From Neoroseomonas terrae (GTDB lineage: Bacteria; Pseudomonadota; Alphaproteobacteria; Acetobacterales; Acetobacteraceae), in contig NZ_JAAEDI010000027.1 in the NCBI RefSeq assembly GCF_018129025.1, positions 1-64,000 of the forward strand: a DNA stretch of 64,000 bases, given 5' to 3'. The notes beneath the pieces were generated by a model. The model had not been told where the DNA came from, searched no databases, and saw only the letters and a list, made by a program, of their open reading frames with translations. Both the position numbers and the translations under genes were made by a program. Positions 33,383-42,297 of the stretch are shown here, in pieces. The first letter of the stretch is position 1, and each line of letters begins with the position of its first letter.

Positions 33383-34750
33383 ATGCGCGTGTTCGGGCGG
33401 CGCAGCGAGGGCGCCAACCACCTCCCGGTGCCGATCTCCAACAATACGGAGATCCACTCGGTCAACATCAGCGCCGCCGACCTGGCGCTGTCGGACAGCG
33501 CCGAGCTCGCCCGGCTGCGCACGCTGGTGATGGAGCGAATCGACCCGGTGGTCGCCGGCGAGCTGCCGCCGGCCGCGCTGCGCCAGCAGCTCGATGCGCT
33601 GGTCCATGAGCTCGCCAGCCGCGAGCGCATGGAGATCTCGGCACGCGACCAGTCGCGCATCGCCGAGGAGATCGCGCGCGACATGGTGGGCTACGGCCCG
33701 CTGGAGCCGCTGCTCGCTGATGACAGCATCAACGACATCATGGTGAACGGCGCCGAGAACGTCTTCGTCGAGGTGCGCGGCAAGCTCATTAGGACCAATG
33801 TGCGGTTCCGTTCGAACAGCCAGGTGGCGGCCATCGCGCAGAAGATCGCGGCGACGGTCGGCCGGCGCGTCGATGAATCGAGCCCGCTCTGCGATGCCCG
33901 CCTGCTCGACGGGTCGCGCGTCAACATCGTCTTCCCGCCGCTGGCGCTCGACGGGCCCTGCATCTCGATCCGCAAGTTCGCCCGGCGGCGCTACGATTTG
34001 GGCTCGCTCGCGACAAACGGTTCGATGTCCTCCCAGGTGCAGCGCATCCTCGAGATCGCGTCGCGCTGCCGGCTGAACGTCGTCATCTCCGGCGGCACGG
34101 GGTCCGGCAAGACCACCATGCTGAACGCCATGTCGCGGCTGATCGACCATGGCGAGCGCATTGTCACCATCGAGGACGCTGCGGAACTGCAGCTGCAGCA
34201 GCCCCATGTCGTGCGGCTGGAAACCCGCCACGCCAACCTCGAAGGCCGCGGCGAGGTCACCGCCCGCGACCTGGTGCGCAATGCGCTGCGCATGCGCCCC
34301 GACCGCATCATCGTCGGCGAGGTCCGCGGTGCCGAGGCCTTCGACATGCTGCAGGCGATGAACACCGGCCATGACGGGTCGTTCTGCACCGTCCACGCCA
34401 ACACCGCCCGCGACGCGCTGACCCGCATCGAGAACATGGTGATGATGGGGCAGTCGACGCTGCCGTCCCGCGCCATTCGCACACAGATCGCCGCCGCGGT
34501 GGACCTGATCGTCCAGATCGAGCGCATGCGCGATGGCGGGCGCCGCGTCTCCCAGGTTGCCGAGATCTGCGGCCAGGAAGGCGAAGTCATCACGATGAAC
34601 GACATCTTCACCTTCCAATATGAAGGCGAGAACGCCGACGGGCGCCTGCGCGGTACCTGGGTATCGCCGGGCATGCGGCCGGCCTTCGTCGATCGCCTCA
34701 ATTATTTCGGCATGCTCGATTCCTGGATGCGGGCGCTCCAGGAAGCCTGA
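33383..34750 (+). CDS. cpaF: Tad pilus secretion ATPase TadA/CpaF
   Basis: 455-residue cytoplasmic hexameric ATPase powering Flp pilus assembly. The N-terminal domain with [20 protein letters not shown] is typical. The Walker [10 protein letters not shown] starts near residue 237. The Asp box, [10 protein letters not shown] (Walker B) and [11 protein letters not shown] (His box) are all intact. It begins 2 nt after cpaE and is followed 2 nt later by tadB. Confidence 0.96.
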   Translation: MRVFGRRSEGANHLPVPISNNTEIHSVNISAADLALSDSAELARLRTLVMERIDPVVAGELPPAALRQQLDALVHELASRERMEISARDQSRIAEEIARDMVGYGPLEPLLADDSINDIMVNGAENVFVEVRGKLIRTNVRFRSNSQVAAIAQKIAATVGRRVDESSPLCDARLLDGSRVNIVFPPLALDGPCISIRKFARRRYDLGSLATNGSMSSQVQRILEIASRCRLNVVISGGTGSGKTTMLNAMSRLIDHGERIVTIEDAAELQLQQPHVVRLETRHANLEGRGEVTARDLVRNALRMRPDRIIVGEVRGAEAFDMLQAMNTGHDGSFCTVHANTARDALTRIENMVMMGQSTLPSRAIRTQIAAAVDLIVQIERMRDGGRRVSQVAEICGQEGEVITMNDIFTFQYEGENADGRLRGTWVSPGMRPAFVDRLNYFGMLDSWMRALQEA

Positions 34751-34752
34751 TC

Positions 34753-35712
34753 GTGGAACGCTCCTATCTCCTCGCCATCGGCGCGTTGCTGACCGTCGCG
34801 CTGGTGACGGGACTGGTAACGCTGGCGAAGTCCGGCCAGGCGCGACGGATGAAGGAAAGGGTAGCGAATGCCGGCGCCCACGCTCTGCGGGAGGTGGACA
34901 CCGGCGGCCTGCCCAGCATTCGCCTGCAGAGCGCGAACCGCCGCCCGCTGCTCGAGCGTTTCCTGCGCTTCCTGCGCTTCAATCCGGATACGCCGCAGGA
35001 GCAGAAGATCCCGTGGTGGGCCACGATCGTCATCGGTGTGCTCCTGGGCGTCGTCGCCGGGTACTATCTGCGATACGTGACTGGTGTGTACCCGGCAATC
35101 GCAGCCGGGTGTGCGATTGCCTTGTTCGCCGTGCGCGGCCTCTTTGCCTGGCAGCACAACAGTTACATCGACGCGATCTTCCAGCAGATTCCGGATGCGA
35201 TCGGCATGATGGTACGTGCCATCCGCGCCGGCCTTCCGGTCGGGGAGGCGATGCGCAGCGTGGCCGTGGAACTGCCCAACCCGCTGCGTGACGAGTTCGC
35301 GCGCATGCTTGGTGATGTCGCCATCGGCCGCCCGGTGGACCAGGCCCTGATGCGACTGCACGACCGGACGGATCTGCCGGAATTCTCCTTCCTGGCGGTG
35401 GTGTTCGGGCTCCAGACCCAGACCGGCGGCAACCTTGCCGAGACGCTCGAGAACCTTGCCGACCTCGTGCGCAAGCGCGTCGCCCTGGCGAAGCGCGCCA
35501 AGGCGCTGGCCGCCGAAGCCCGCATGCAGGCCGGCATCCTGATGGCGCTGCCCTATATCGCCGCCTTGGCGATGTCGCAGATCCAGCCCTTCTACATCGA
35601 CAATTTCTTCCGCAATCCGACGGGCCAGAAGCTGGTCATGATCGGGCTCGGCTTCTCGGTCTTCGGCTATCTGGTGATCCGCTGGATGATCAAGCGGGCG
35701 GGAGCGGACTGA
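34753..35712 (+). CDS. tadB: Tad inner-membrane platform protein TadB
   Basis: 319-residue polytopic inner-membrane protein of the GspF/TadB family, partner of TadC. Hydrophobic segments lie near residues 5-23, 90-125, 260-280 and 290-310. The T2SSF signature region includes G-L-P-V-G-E-A-M-R-S-V and V-F-G-L-Q-T-Q-T-G-G-N-L-A-E-T-L-E-N-L, a close match to the family. The start is GTG 34753, 2 nt after the TadA stop. It acts with TadC as the membrane base on which TadA works. Confidence 0.94.
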   Translation: MERSYLLAIGALLTVALVTGLVTLAKSGQARRMKERVANAGAHALREVDTGGLPSIRLQSANRRPLLERFLRFLRFNPDTPQEQKIPWWATIVIGVLLGVVAGYYLRYVTGVYPAIAAGCAIALFAVRGLFAWQHNSYIDAIFQQIPDAIGMMVRAIRAGLPVGEAMRSVAVELPNPLRDEFARMLGDVAIGRPVDQALMRLHDRTDLPEFSFLAVVFGLQTQTGGNLAETLENLADLVRKRVALAKRAKALAAEARMQAGILMALPYIAALAMSQIQPFYIDNFFRNPTGQKLVMIGLGFSVFGYLVIRWMIKRAGAD

Positions 35713-35715
35713 GCC

Positions 35716-36678
35716 ATGCTCGACCAGTTCCTCGACGGCGGCGTCGCGCCATTCCTGGTTGCCGGCGCTGCCGTCTGCCTCGCCATCCTCGCCGCCGTCC
35801 TGCTGGCCCGTGGTGCCGAGGACAAGGACATGGCAAGCCGCGTCGACGGCGTGGTGAACTCCGCGGGGTTCGACGCCACGGCGACGATGACGAGTACTGG
35901 CGTGGCGGCGGCCGCGCCGTTCCGGCGTCTCGGGGAGCGGCTCCGCAACACGACGCTGGTCTCCGACAAGGATGTCGCAGATTTCCAGATCGCGATTGCC
36001 GCCGCCGGGCTCAACCCGCGTGCTGCCGTGCCGACTTTCATCGGCGTGAAGGCGGTGCTGATGATCGGCCTGCCGGTCTGCGGGTTTCTCTACGCGTATC
36101 TCAGCGGCTTCGACATCCCGCGAACGGCCATGATGACCTTCGGCGGCATTGTCGTCGGCGTGTTCGGGCCGAACCTGTTCCTCTCCTATCTCAAGCGCAA
36201 GCATGAGGAGAAGCTGCGCAAGGGCCTGCCGGACGCGCTGGACCTGCTGGTCGTCACCGCCGAGGCCGGCCTTGGGATCGAGACCGCGCTCGACCGCGTG
36301 GCGCGGGAGATCGAGCCGAACAACCGTCCGCTCGCCATCTCCTTCCTCGTCCTGGTGCAGGAACTGCGCATGCTGCCGGACCGGCGCCAGGCGCTGGAGC
36401 GCTTCGCCGAACGCTCGAACTTCGAGGGCTTCAAGCGACTCGGCGGCACGCTGTCGCAGACGCTGAAATACGGCACGCCGCTCGCGCAGGCGCTGCGCGT
36501 CCTCGCCGCCGAGATGCGGCAGGACCGCATGCTGCGGATCGAGGAGAAGGCCATCCGCCTTCCTGCGCTGCTGGTGATTCCATTGATCCTGTTCATCATG
36601 CCGGCGGTCTTCATTGCCCTTGTCGGGCCGTCCGTGCTGGAACTCGGCAAGGGTCTGTTCTCGGGGATGAGGCAATGA
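35716..36678 (+). CDS. tadC: Tad inner-membrane platform protein TadC
   Basis: 320-residue polytopic protein of the GspF family. Hydrophobic helices are seen near residues 10-30, 110-155 and 275-310. The core motif P-D-A-L-D-L-L-V-V-T-A-E-A-G-L-G-I-E-T-A-L is present, with G-T-P-L-A-Q-A-L-R further on. It follows tadB by 3 nt and its stop overlaps the tadD ATG (ATGA). Confidence 0.94.
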   Translation: MLDQFLDGGVAPFLVAGAAVCLAILAAVLLARGAEDKDMASRVDGVVNSAGFDATATMTSTGVAAAAPFRRLGERLRNTTLVSDKDVADFQIAIAAAGLNPRAAVPTFIGVKAVLMIGLPVCGFLYAYLSGFDIPRTAMMTFGGIVVGVFGPNLFLSYLKRKHEEKLRKGLPDALDLLVVTAEAGLGIETALDRVAREIEPNNRPLAISFLVLVQELRMLPDRRQALERFAERSNFEGFKRLGGTLSQTLKYGTPLAQALRVLAAEMRQDRMLRIEEKAIRLPALLVIPLILFIMPAVFIALVGPSVLELGKGLFSGMRQ

Positions 36679-37433
36679 CGAGTCGCCTGATCATTGCTGG
36701 CCTGTCGGCACTGTTGCTCTCGGGATGCGCGACGGATGGGGTTCGTGAACCCGATGCCGCGTCGCGCATGCGCGTTGCCGCGGTCGCCGAATCGCACGGC
36801 CAGATGGACGTCGCCCTGTCGATGTACGGCGCCGCCGCGGCGCAGGAGCCGGACAATGCCCAGGCGCAGATGCGGCTTGCCGGCGCGCTGACGCGGGCCG
36901 GCAACCATGCGCAGGCCGAGCAGGTTCTCGCCGCTGCCGTACAGCGCCGGCCGCATGAACGGGCGATGGTCGTGCAGCTTGCGCGGCTGCGCCTGCGCAG
37001 CGGCCAGGCGGGAGAGGCGCTGACGTTGTTCGACCGCGTGCTCGCCGGCGATTCGCGTAGCGTCGAGGCGCTGGACGGCCGTGGCGTCGCCCTCGACCTG
37101 ATGGGCCGTCATCCCGAAGCGCAGGAATCCTATCGCCGCGCCCAGGTGCTGGCGCCGAACTCGGTTTCGGTCGCCAACAACCTCGGCCTCTCGCTGCTGC
37201 TGGACAACCGGCCCGACGAGGCGCGGGCGGTGCTGGAACCGCTGGCGCGCCGGCCCGATGCGACCGAGCGCGTGACGGCGAATTACGGGATCGCTCTGGC
37301 CGCAACGGGCGATGTCGTGGCTGCGCGCACCGTGCTGGGCGAGGCAGGCGGCGACGTGGCCGCGCTCGGTGAGGCCTTCCGCGGCGGCAACCGTCAGATC
37401 ATCGAGGTCACGCCGAGCGACCGCCGTAGCTGA
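36675..37433 (+). CDS. tadD: Tad pilus TPR lipoprotein TadD
   Basis: 252-residue outer-membrane-targeted lipoprotein. The lipobox is L-L-S-G-C with Cys18. Four or so tetratricopeptide repeats follow from about residue 35, with typical units such as N-A-Q-A-Q-M-R-L-A-G-A-L and N-S-V-S-V-A-N-N-L-G-L-S. TadD is thought to help assemble the secretin. It overlaps tadC by ATGA and is the last recognised core Tad gene; tadE, tadF and tadG are not present here. Confidence 0.92.
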   Translation: MTSRLIIAGLSALLLSGCATDGVREPDAASRMRVAAVAESHGQMDVALSMYGAAAAQEPDNAQAQMRLAGALTRAGNHAQAEQVLAAAVQRRPHERAMVVQLARLRLRSGQAGEALTLFDRVLAGDSRSVEALDGRGVALDLMGRHPEAQESYRRAQVLAPNSVSVANNLGLSLLLDNRPDEARAVLEPLARRPDATERVTANYGIALAATGDVVAARTVLGEAGGDVAALGEAFRGGNRQIIEVTPSDRRS

Positions 37434-37442
37434 TCTCGCTTC

Positions 37443-38624
37443 GTGTCATTGCCGAAGGGCGGCTGGCCCGGCTGGGTCAACGGGCGCAGCGTCCTCGTCA
37501 TCGGCGCGGGCGTGGTCGCGATCTACGGGCTGCTCCTGCTGACGGGGACGGTGATCCGCAGTACGGGGCCGATGCCGGCGGACATGCTGGCCTTTGTTGC
37601 CGCTGCGCGTGTCGCGGCAGCCGGGCAGGCTGCCACGGCCTATGACTGGGATGCCTTCGCGCAGGCGCAGGCCGCGGTCCTCGGCGCGGAGGCGGACGCG
37701 ATCGGCGGAGCCCTCGGCTGGCTGAACCCGCCGCATTTCTTCTTCGCCGTCCTTCCCTTGGCGCCTTTGAGCTACGGTTGGGCTTGGCTGCTCTGGGTGC
37801 TGGCGACCGCGCTTCTGCTTGCCCTCGCCGCCTGGTCCGTCGTGCCGCGCGGCGCCGCCGTGGTAGCGGTGCTCGCCGCGCCCTCGACGCTGCTGACCAC
37901 GTCCGTCGGTCAGAACGGGCTCCTTGTTGCGGCGCTGTTTGCCTGGACGTTCGCGCTGCTCGACCGGCGGCCGGCGCTCGCCGGGTTGGCGCTTGGGCTG
38001 CTGACCATCAAGCCCCAATTCGGCCTGCTGCTGCCGCTGCTGCTGGCGCTGACCGGCCGCTGGCGCGTCTTCGGTGTCGCGGCGGGGGTGGCGCTGGCAG
38101 CGATGGGTCTCTCCTGGGCAGCCTTCGGCACGGGGACCTGGCTGGCATTCGTGCCGTCCCTGACCGGCAACGCCGATCGCATGCTGGGCGGGGAGGTCTC
38201 GCCGCGGATCCAATCGGTCTACGCCGTCCTGGCGCGGCTGACGGGCCCCGGGGTGGTGGCGGCTGCGGGCCATGCGGTCGTGGCGGCTGTCGCGGCGGCC
38301 ATCGTGCTGCGACTCTGGCTGCGCCGTCCGGAAGGGCCGGAGGAAGCCCGTGCGGCGGCGGCCATCGCCGCCAGCTACCTGCTGACGCCCTATGTCTGGG
38401 GTTACGACACGCCGGCAACCGCGATCGCAGCGCTGTTCCTCGCCCGGGCGGCGCTACGCGACGGCTGGCTGCCGGGGGAGAAGGCGCTGCTGCTTCTGGC
38501 TTGCTTGGCCCCGGCGGTGCTGATCCTGATGCAGCGCCCCTTTGTCATGCCGCTGGCCTGGATGCTGCTGCTGGCGCTGGCGTGGCGGCGGGACGCCGCA
38601 TGGCGATGCAGGGCGGTGGGTTAG
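37443..38624 (+). CDS. GT87 / DUF2029 family membrane glycosyltransferase
   Basis: 393-residue polytopic inner-membrane protein with about ten hydrophobic helices. The pattern fits polyprenol-phosphate-dependent GT-C enzymes of DUF2029/GT87: an early extracytoplasmic loop with Y-D-W-D-A-F, W-L-N-P-P-H-F-F-F, S-V-G-Q-N-G-L-L-V-A-A-L and L-T-I-K-P-Q-F-G-L-L-L-P. Start is GTG 37443, 9 nt after tadD, so it is probably in the tad transcript. Glycosylation of pili or of another surface polymer is a reasonable guess only. The stop overlaps the convergent transglycosylase stop by 4 nt. Confidence 0.82.
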   Translation: MSLPKGGWPGWVNGRSVLVIGAGVVAIYGLLLLTGTVIRSTGPMPADMLAFVAAARVAAAGQAATAYDWDAFAQAQAAVLGAEADAIGGALGWLNPPHFFFAVLPLAPLSYGWAWLLWVLATALLLALAAWSVVPRGAAVVAVLAAPSTLLTTSVGQNGLLVAALFAWTFALLDRRPALAGLALGLLTIKPQFGLLLPLLLALTGRWRVFGVAAGVALAAMGLSWAAFGTGTWLAFVPSLTGNADRMLGGEVSPRIQSVYAVLARLTGPGVVAAAGHAVVAAVAAAIVLRLWLRRPEGPEEARAAAAIAASYLLTPYVWGYDTPATAIAALFLARAALRDGWLPGEKALLLLACLAPAVLILMQRPFVMPLAWMLLLALAWRRDAAWRCRAVG

Positions 38625-39544
38625 CCCGGTGTCGCCCGGCTGGAGGTTCGCAGGCACATCACCCGCGGCCGCACGGGAGCCGCCGCCTGCCGGCCCCGCA
38701 GCCGCAACTCGACGGAGGGCACCGCCACGACGGGCCGCAGAGACGGCGCCTGCGACCCCACCAGCAGCACCGCCCCACGACCTGAAGCGCAGAGCCCCGC
38801 CATCGCCGGCCCCGGAAGCGGGATGACGCCCGGCGCGGGCCCTGGCGAGAAGCCCCGGCCGGTCAGCGCCGCCGTCACGCGCATGTGGTAGATCGTCGCC
38901 CGCTCCGGCGTCGAGGAATGGTACTGCCCGGTCGCCGTCGCCCAATCGCCCGTGCGGGCGAACAGCGACTTCAGGAAGCGCACCGCGTAGCGGACATTGG
39001 TCTCCGGATCGAAGCCCGCATCGACGCTGGGGAAGGCATCCGGGTGGTGCAGCAGGTTGATCTGCATGCAGCCGATGTCGATCGAGCGCGTGCCGGCGGC
39101 GATGCGAGCCTGCACTTCGGCCACCGCCTCGGCGCGGCTGGCCATGTAGCGGCCTTCGCCTGCAGCATTGAAGGACCACGGCCAGGACTGGACGCCCCCA
39201 CCCGGTGACCGGCGCCCGGTTTCGACGCGCGCGATGGCGGCGAGCAGCCCGGCCGGAAGGCCCGACCCCTGATCCGCCGCGGCGATGGCGCGCCCGCAAG
39301 CGTCCCACGGGTCGTTGGATGCCACCACGGCGGCCGGCGCCGGCGCCGGGGTCGTTGTCGCACGTCGCGCGGCGGTCTGCTGGCGGGGCTGCGCCGCCGG
39401 GCGCGCAGCGGCGGGCCGGCGGGCCTCGCTTCCACGCTGGTCGGTATTGGCACGGGACGGCGTCGAGGAGAGGGCCGCGCAGACGGCGGCGAAGGGCAGG
39501 ATCAGGCCGAGCAGCCTCGAGGCGCGGGGTCCGGGCTTCTGCAT
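38621..39544 (-). CDS. Secreted lytic transglycosylase-like protein (SLT domain)
   Basis: 307-residue exported protein. A signal peptide (starting MQKPGPRASRLLGLILPFAA) precedes a Gln/Ala/Arg/Pro-rich linker to about residue 75. The SLT-like domain covers about 80-205: L-L-A-A-I-A-R-V-E-T-G carries the catalytic Glu, with D-I-G-C-M-Q-I-N-L and Y-H-S-S-T-P-E-R further on. The C-terminal 80 residues are low complexity. It belongs with the VirB1-like short transglycosylases that open peptidoglycan for envelope machines. It sits tail to tail with the Tad locus, so a link to pilus passage is possible but not shown. Confidence 0.85.
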   Translation of the reverse strand: MQKPGPRASRLLGLILPFAAVCAALSSTPSRANTDQRGSEARRPAAARPAAQPRQQTAARRATTTPAPAPAAVVASNDPWDACGRAIAAADQGSGLPAGLLAAIARVETGRRSPGGGVQSWPWSFNAAGEGRYMASRAEAVAEVQARIAAGTRSIDIGCMQINLLHHPDAFPSVDAGFDPETNVRYAVRFLKSLFARTGDWATATGQYHSSTPERATIYHMRVTAALTGRGFSPGPAPGVIPLPGPAMAGLCASGRGAVLLVGSQAPSLRPVVAVPSVELRLRGRQAAAPVRPRVMCLRTSSRATPG

Positions 39545-39681
39545 TGCGCGGCCGTCATGGCCTGATCCGCCACGCCGGGTCAAGTCCAACGCATCGCGCG
39601 CCCGGGTCGAGGCCGCGGATGGACAAGTCCCCGGCCGATTGCGACCCTCGGCACAACGATACGATTAGGGAGGATTTCGCC

Positions 39682-40653
39682 GTGACTGTCACAATCGCGC
39701 GACGGGCCATCATCGCCGCCCCATTTCTCGCCGTTGGCCTGGCGCGCGCGCAGGGTGGCTGGAAGCCGGGCCGTCCGGTCACGATGATCGTGCCCTTCGC
39801 CGCCGGCTCCGGCACTGACACGGTGGCCCGCACCCTGGCCGCGCTGCTGGAGCGGGATTGGGGGGTGCAGGTGGTCGTGGACAACCGCCCCGGCGCGAAC
39901 GGGGCCATCGCCGCCGTCGCCACTGCGCGCGCCGCGCCGGACGGCCAGACGGTCATGATCACCACGAACAGCCCGCACGGCGCGACGCCGGCGCTGATGC
40001 GGCAGCCGACCTACGATCCGATTGCCGATTTCACGCCGCTTAGCCGTCTTGGGACCTACATCTTCGTCTTCGCGGTGAATGAGCAGGTGCCGGTGCGGTC
40101 CATGCCGGAGTTCCTCGCCCTGGCCAGGGCCCGGCCGGGACAGCTCACCTGTGCCTCGGGCAACGCGACCGGGGTGGTGGGGGCGGCGATGCTGAATCGG
40201 ATCGGCAACGTCGACGTGACGCATGTCCCGTATCGCTCCTCGCCGCCTGCGATGACCGACGTGATCGCCGGTCGCGTGACGTCCATGTTCGCGGATGTTG
40301 CGGCCTCCCGCGCCTTCCTGAACGAGGGCAAGCTCAGGCCGCTCGGCATCACCTCCGCGGCGCGCACGCCGCTGTTCCCCGAATGGCCGACGTTGTCCGA
40401 GGTCGGGCTGCCGGGCTTCGAACTGCTGTCCTTCATGGGCGCCGTCGGACCGGCGCGCATGCCGGAAGAGGTCGTCGGCGGCTGGAACGCCGCCATCCGC
40501 CGCGTGTGGGACCAACCCGACACGGTTCGGCGGCTCGGCGAGTTCGGCATTGAGAAGGTCACCTCCACCCCGGCCGAGTTCGGCTCGTTCATCCGCGAGC
40601 AGGTAACGTTCTGGGGACAGCAGGCGCGCGCCGCCGGTCTGGAACCGGAGTAA
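39682..40653 (+). CDS. Bug/TctC family substrate-binding protein
   Basis: 323-residue periplasmic receptor. The signal region V-T-V-T-I-A-R-R-A-I-I-A-A-P-F-L ends A-R-A-Q. Family strands G-R-P-V-T-M-I-V-P-F-A-A-G-S-G-T-D, V-V-V-D-N-R-P-G-A-N-G and H-V-P-Y-R-S-S-P-P-A-M are visible; the usual Gly-Gly after Ala is Gly-Ser here. The start GTG 39682 has GGGAGG 8 nt upstream. It stands alone. Downstream (40673-40709) an inverted repeat gcttttg...caaaagc with an inner gcatg/catgc arm could form a hairpin without a T-tract. Confidence 0.92.
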   Translation: MTVTIARRAIIAAPFLAVGLARAQGGWKPGRPVTMIVPFAAGSGTDTVARTLAALLERDWGVQVVVDNRPGANGAIAAVATARAAPDGQTVMITTNSPHGATPALMRQPTYDPIADFTPLSRLGTYIFVFAVNEQVPVRSMPEFLALARARPGQLTCASGNATGVVGAAMLNRIGNVDVTHVPYRSSPPAMTDVIAGRVTSMFADVAASRAFLNEGKLRPLGITSAARTPLFPEWPTLSEVGLPGFELLSFMGAVGPARMPEEVVGGWNAAIRRVWDQPDTVRRLGEFGIEKVTSTPAEFGSFIREQVTFWGQQARAAGLEPE

Positions 40654-40827
40654 CGAGACAGTTCACTTGGTTGCTTTTGTTTTGTGCATGCCAGTGCCCA
40701 TGCAAAAGCATCATGTCGGTATCCTGAACATCAACCTTGTCGTTACGGAGGTGTGACGCCACGTTATCAGAACCGAGACGCGCGGTGAGGGAGGCTGCGC
40801 GCTACGTCCGAAAGGGGACATGCCGAC

Positions 40828-41175
40828 ATGATCGATTCGACCCGCCTGCAGACGGCTCGTCTGGCCCGTACTCTTGCCGAGATGGCTGATGGCGGTCTGG
40901 CCGCGCGCCTCCGGCTGGAACAGGCGGCCCGCGTGGTCGGTGCGGCGCGCCGCGCCGCCGACCTCGCCGCGGTGGGTGCTCTGCGCCTGCCGGGCAGTGG
41001 CCATCCGGCCGTGCAGGCCGTGACCGAGATCGCGCGGCATTGGGACGCATCGGCGGTCACGGCGCTGGAATATGCCGAGACGCTGCCGGAAGCTGCGTTG
41101 GAACGGCTGCTGCGCGCTGCGCCGGCCTGGGCCGCGGCCTTCAGCGCCGCCACGCCGTTTCGCCGCGCAGCCTAA
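40828..41175 (+). CDS. Small Ala/Arg/Leu-rich hypothetical protein
   Basis: 115 residues, predicted all-helical and soluble, rich in Ala, Arg and Leu (opening MIDSTRLQTARLARTLAEMA). No signal peptide, membrane helix, cysteine or known motif is seen. An AAAGGGG stretch lies about 10 nt before the ATG, and codon choice (G/C at third positions) matches the neighbours, which supports it as a real gene. The 174-nt region upstream is relatively AT-rich and may hold its promoter. Function unknown. Confidence 0.6.
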   Translation: MIDSTRLQTARLARTLAEMADGGLAARLRLEQAARVVGAARRAADLAAVGALRLPGSGHPAVQAVTEIARHWDASAVTALEYAETLPEAALERLLRAAPAWAAAFSAATPFRRAA

Positions 41176-41301
41176 GCGGGAGGGCTGAGGGGCATCGCCC
41201 CTCCGTCCCGCTGTTGCCTTACATAAGCCCGGCGCGCGGCCGCTGTGCCGTGCTGCCATCCCGCGCTATACCCGCCGCCGCGAAGAATGCGGAGCAGTTG
41301 C

Positions 41302-42081
41302 ATGTCCATCAGCGGCGCGGGTCGATCCAGGGATAGCAACGCGCCGCGGCGGGTGATGCTGCTCTCGGGCGCGTCCCGCGGGATCGGCCACGCCACGGTG
41401 AAGCGCTTCTCCGCCGCCGGGTGGCGGGTCATCACCATCTCCCGCCAGCCTTTTCCCGAGCAATGTCCGTGGGAGATGGGGCCAGAGGATCACATCCAGC
41501 TCGACCTCACGGATCCCGACGCAACGGTTGCGGCAGCCGAGGAGATCAAGCAGCGGCTGGCGCCCGAGGGCGGCCGGCTGGATGCGCTGGTGAACAATGC
41601 GGCGATCTCCCCAAAGGGCAGCGGCGGGGCGCGGCTCGGCTCGCTGGAGATGGATATCGAAGGCTGGCTGCGCGTCTTTCGCGTCAACTTCTTCGCACCG
41701 CTGCTGTTGGCGCGTGGCCTGATCGAGCCGCTGCAGAAGGCCAAGGGCTCGGTGGTGAATGTCACCTCCATTGCCGGTAGCCGCGTGCATCCCTTCGCCG
41801 GCGTCGCTTACTCCACGTCGAAATCGGCCCTGGCGGGGCTGACGCGGGAGATGGCGAGCGACTTCGCACCGCTGGGCGTGCGCGTGAACGCCATCAGCCC
41901 GGGGGAGATCGACACCTCGATCCTGTCGCCGGGCACCGACAAGATCGTGCAGGAGCAGATTCCGATGGGCCGCCTCGGCCGGCCCGAGGAGGTCGCGCAG
42001 GCGATCTATTTCCTCTGTACCGAAGCATCGTCCTACGTGAACGGCGCGGAGCTGCACATTAACGGCGGCCAACACGTCTAG
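41302..42081 (+). CDS. Short-chain dehydrogenase/reductase (SDR)
   Basis: 259-residue classical SDR oxidoreductase. The NAD(P) motif S-G-A-S-R-G-I-G, the N-N-A-A motif, the catalytic Ser in V-N-V-T-S-I-A-G and Y170-x-x-x-K174 in Y-S-T-S-K are intact. The ending Y-V-N-G-A-E-L-H-I-N-G-G-Q-H-V is typical. Ser-Arg after the nucleotide-binding strand hints at NADP use. GGAG lies 7 nt before ATG 41302. Substrate unknown; no pathway partner adjoins. Confidence 0.9.
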   Translation: MSISGAGRSRDSNAPRRVMLLSGASRGIGHATVKRFSAAGWRVITISRQPFPEQCPWEMGPEDHIQLDLTDPDATVAAAEEIKQRLAPEGGRLDALVNNAAISPKGSGGARLGSLEMDIEGWLRVFRVNFFAPLLLARGLIEPLQKAKGSVVNVTSIAGSRVHPFAGVAYSTSKSALAGLTREMASDFAPLGVRVNAISPGEIDTSILSPGTDKIVQEQIPMGRLGRPEEVAQAIYFLCTEASSYVNGAELHINGGQHV

Positions 42082-42232
42082 CATGCTTGGACGCCGGCGG
42101 CGGCATGAGCCGCGATGCAGGCGGTTGTAGCGAAAGCCGCCGCGGTAGCGGTGCGTTCGGCTCGCGATCCTGCGCCGGCGGACCGCATCGTGACGATGGA
42201 ACACAGGCATGGTCGCGACCGCAACGCACGGG

Positions 42233-42255
42233 GCGCCGCCTGTCGAAGGCGGCGC
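42233..42255. terminator. GC hairpin between convergent SDR and Hint genes
   Basis: A 9-bp perfect stem, GCGCCGCCT at 42233-42241 and AGGCGGCGC at 42247-42255, with the loop gtcga. Only two Ts follow on the plus strand. It lies in the 216-nt convergent gap (42082-42297), which has no gene, and may act as a weak terminator for the SDR gene. Nothing else is recognisable in the gap. Confidence 0.4.
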
Positions 42256-42297
42256 TTCACGTCACCGATCTCTGATCCTCGGCTGCCGCAGGGCGAA

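Noticed and set aside
40673..40709. Terminator after the Bug receptor gene
   Set aside because: Inverted repeat is real but AT-rich, with no T-tract after it on either strand; not called as a terminator.
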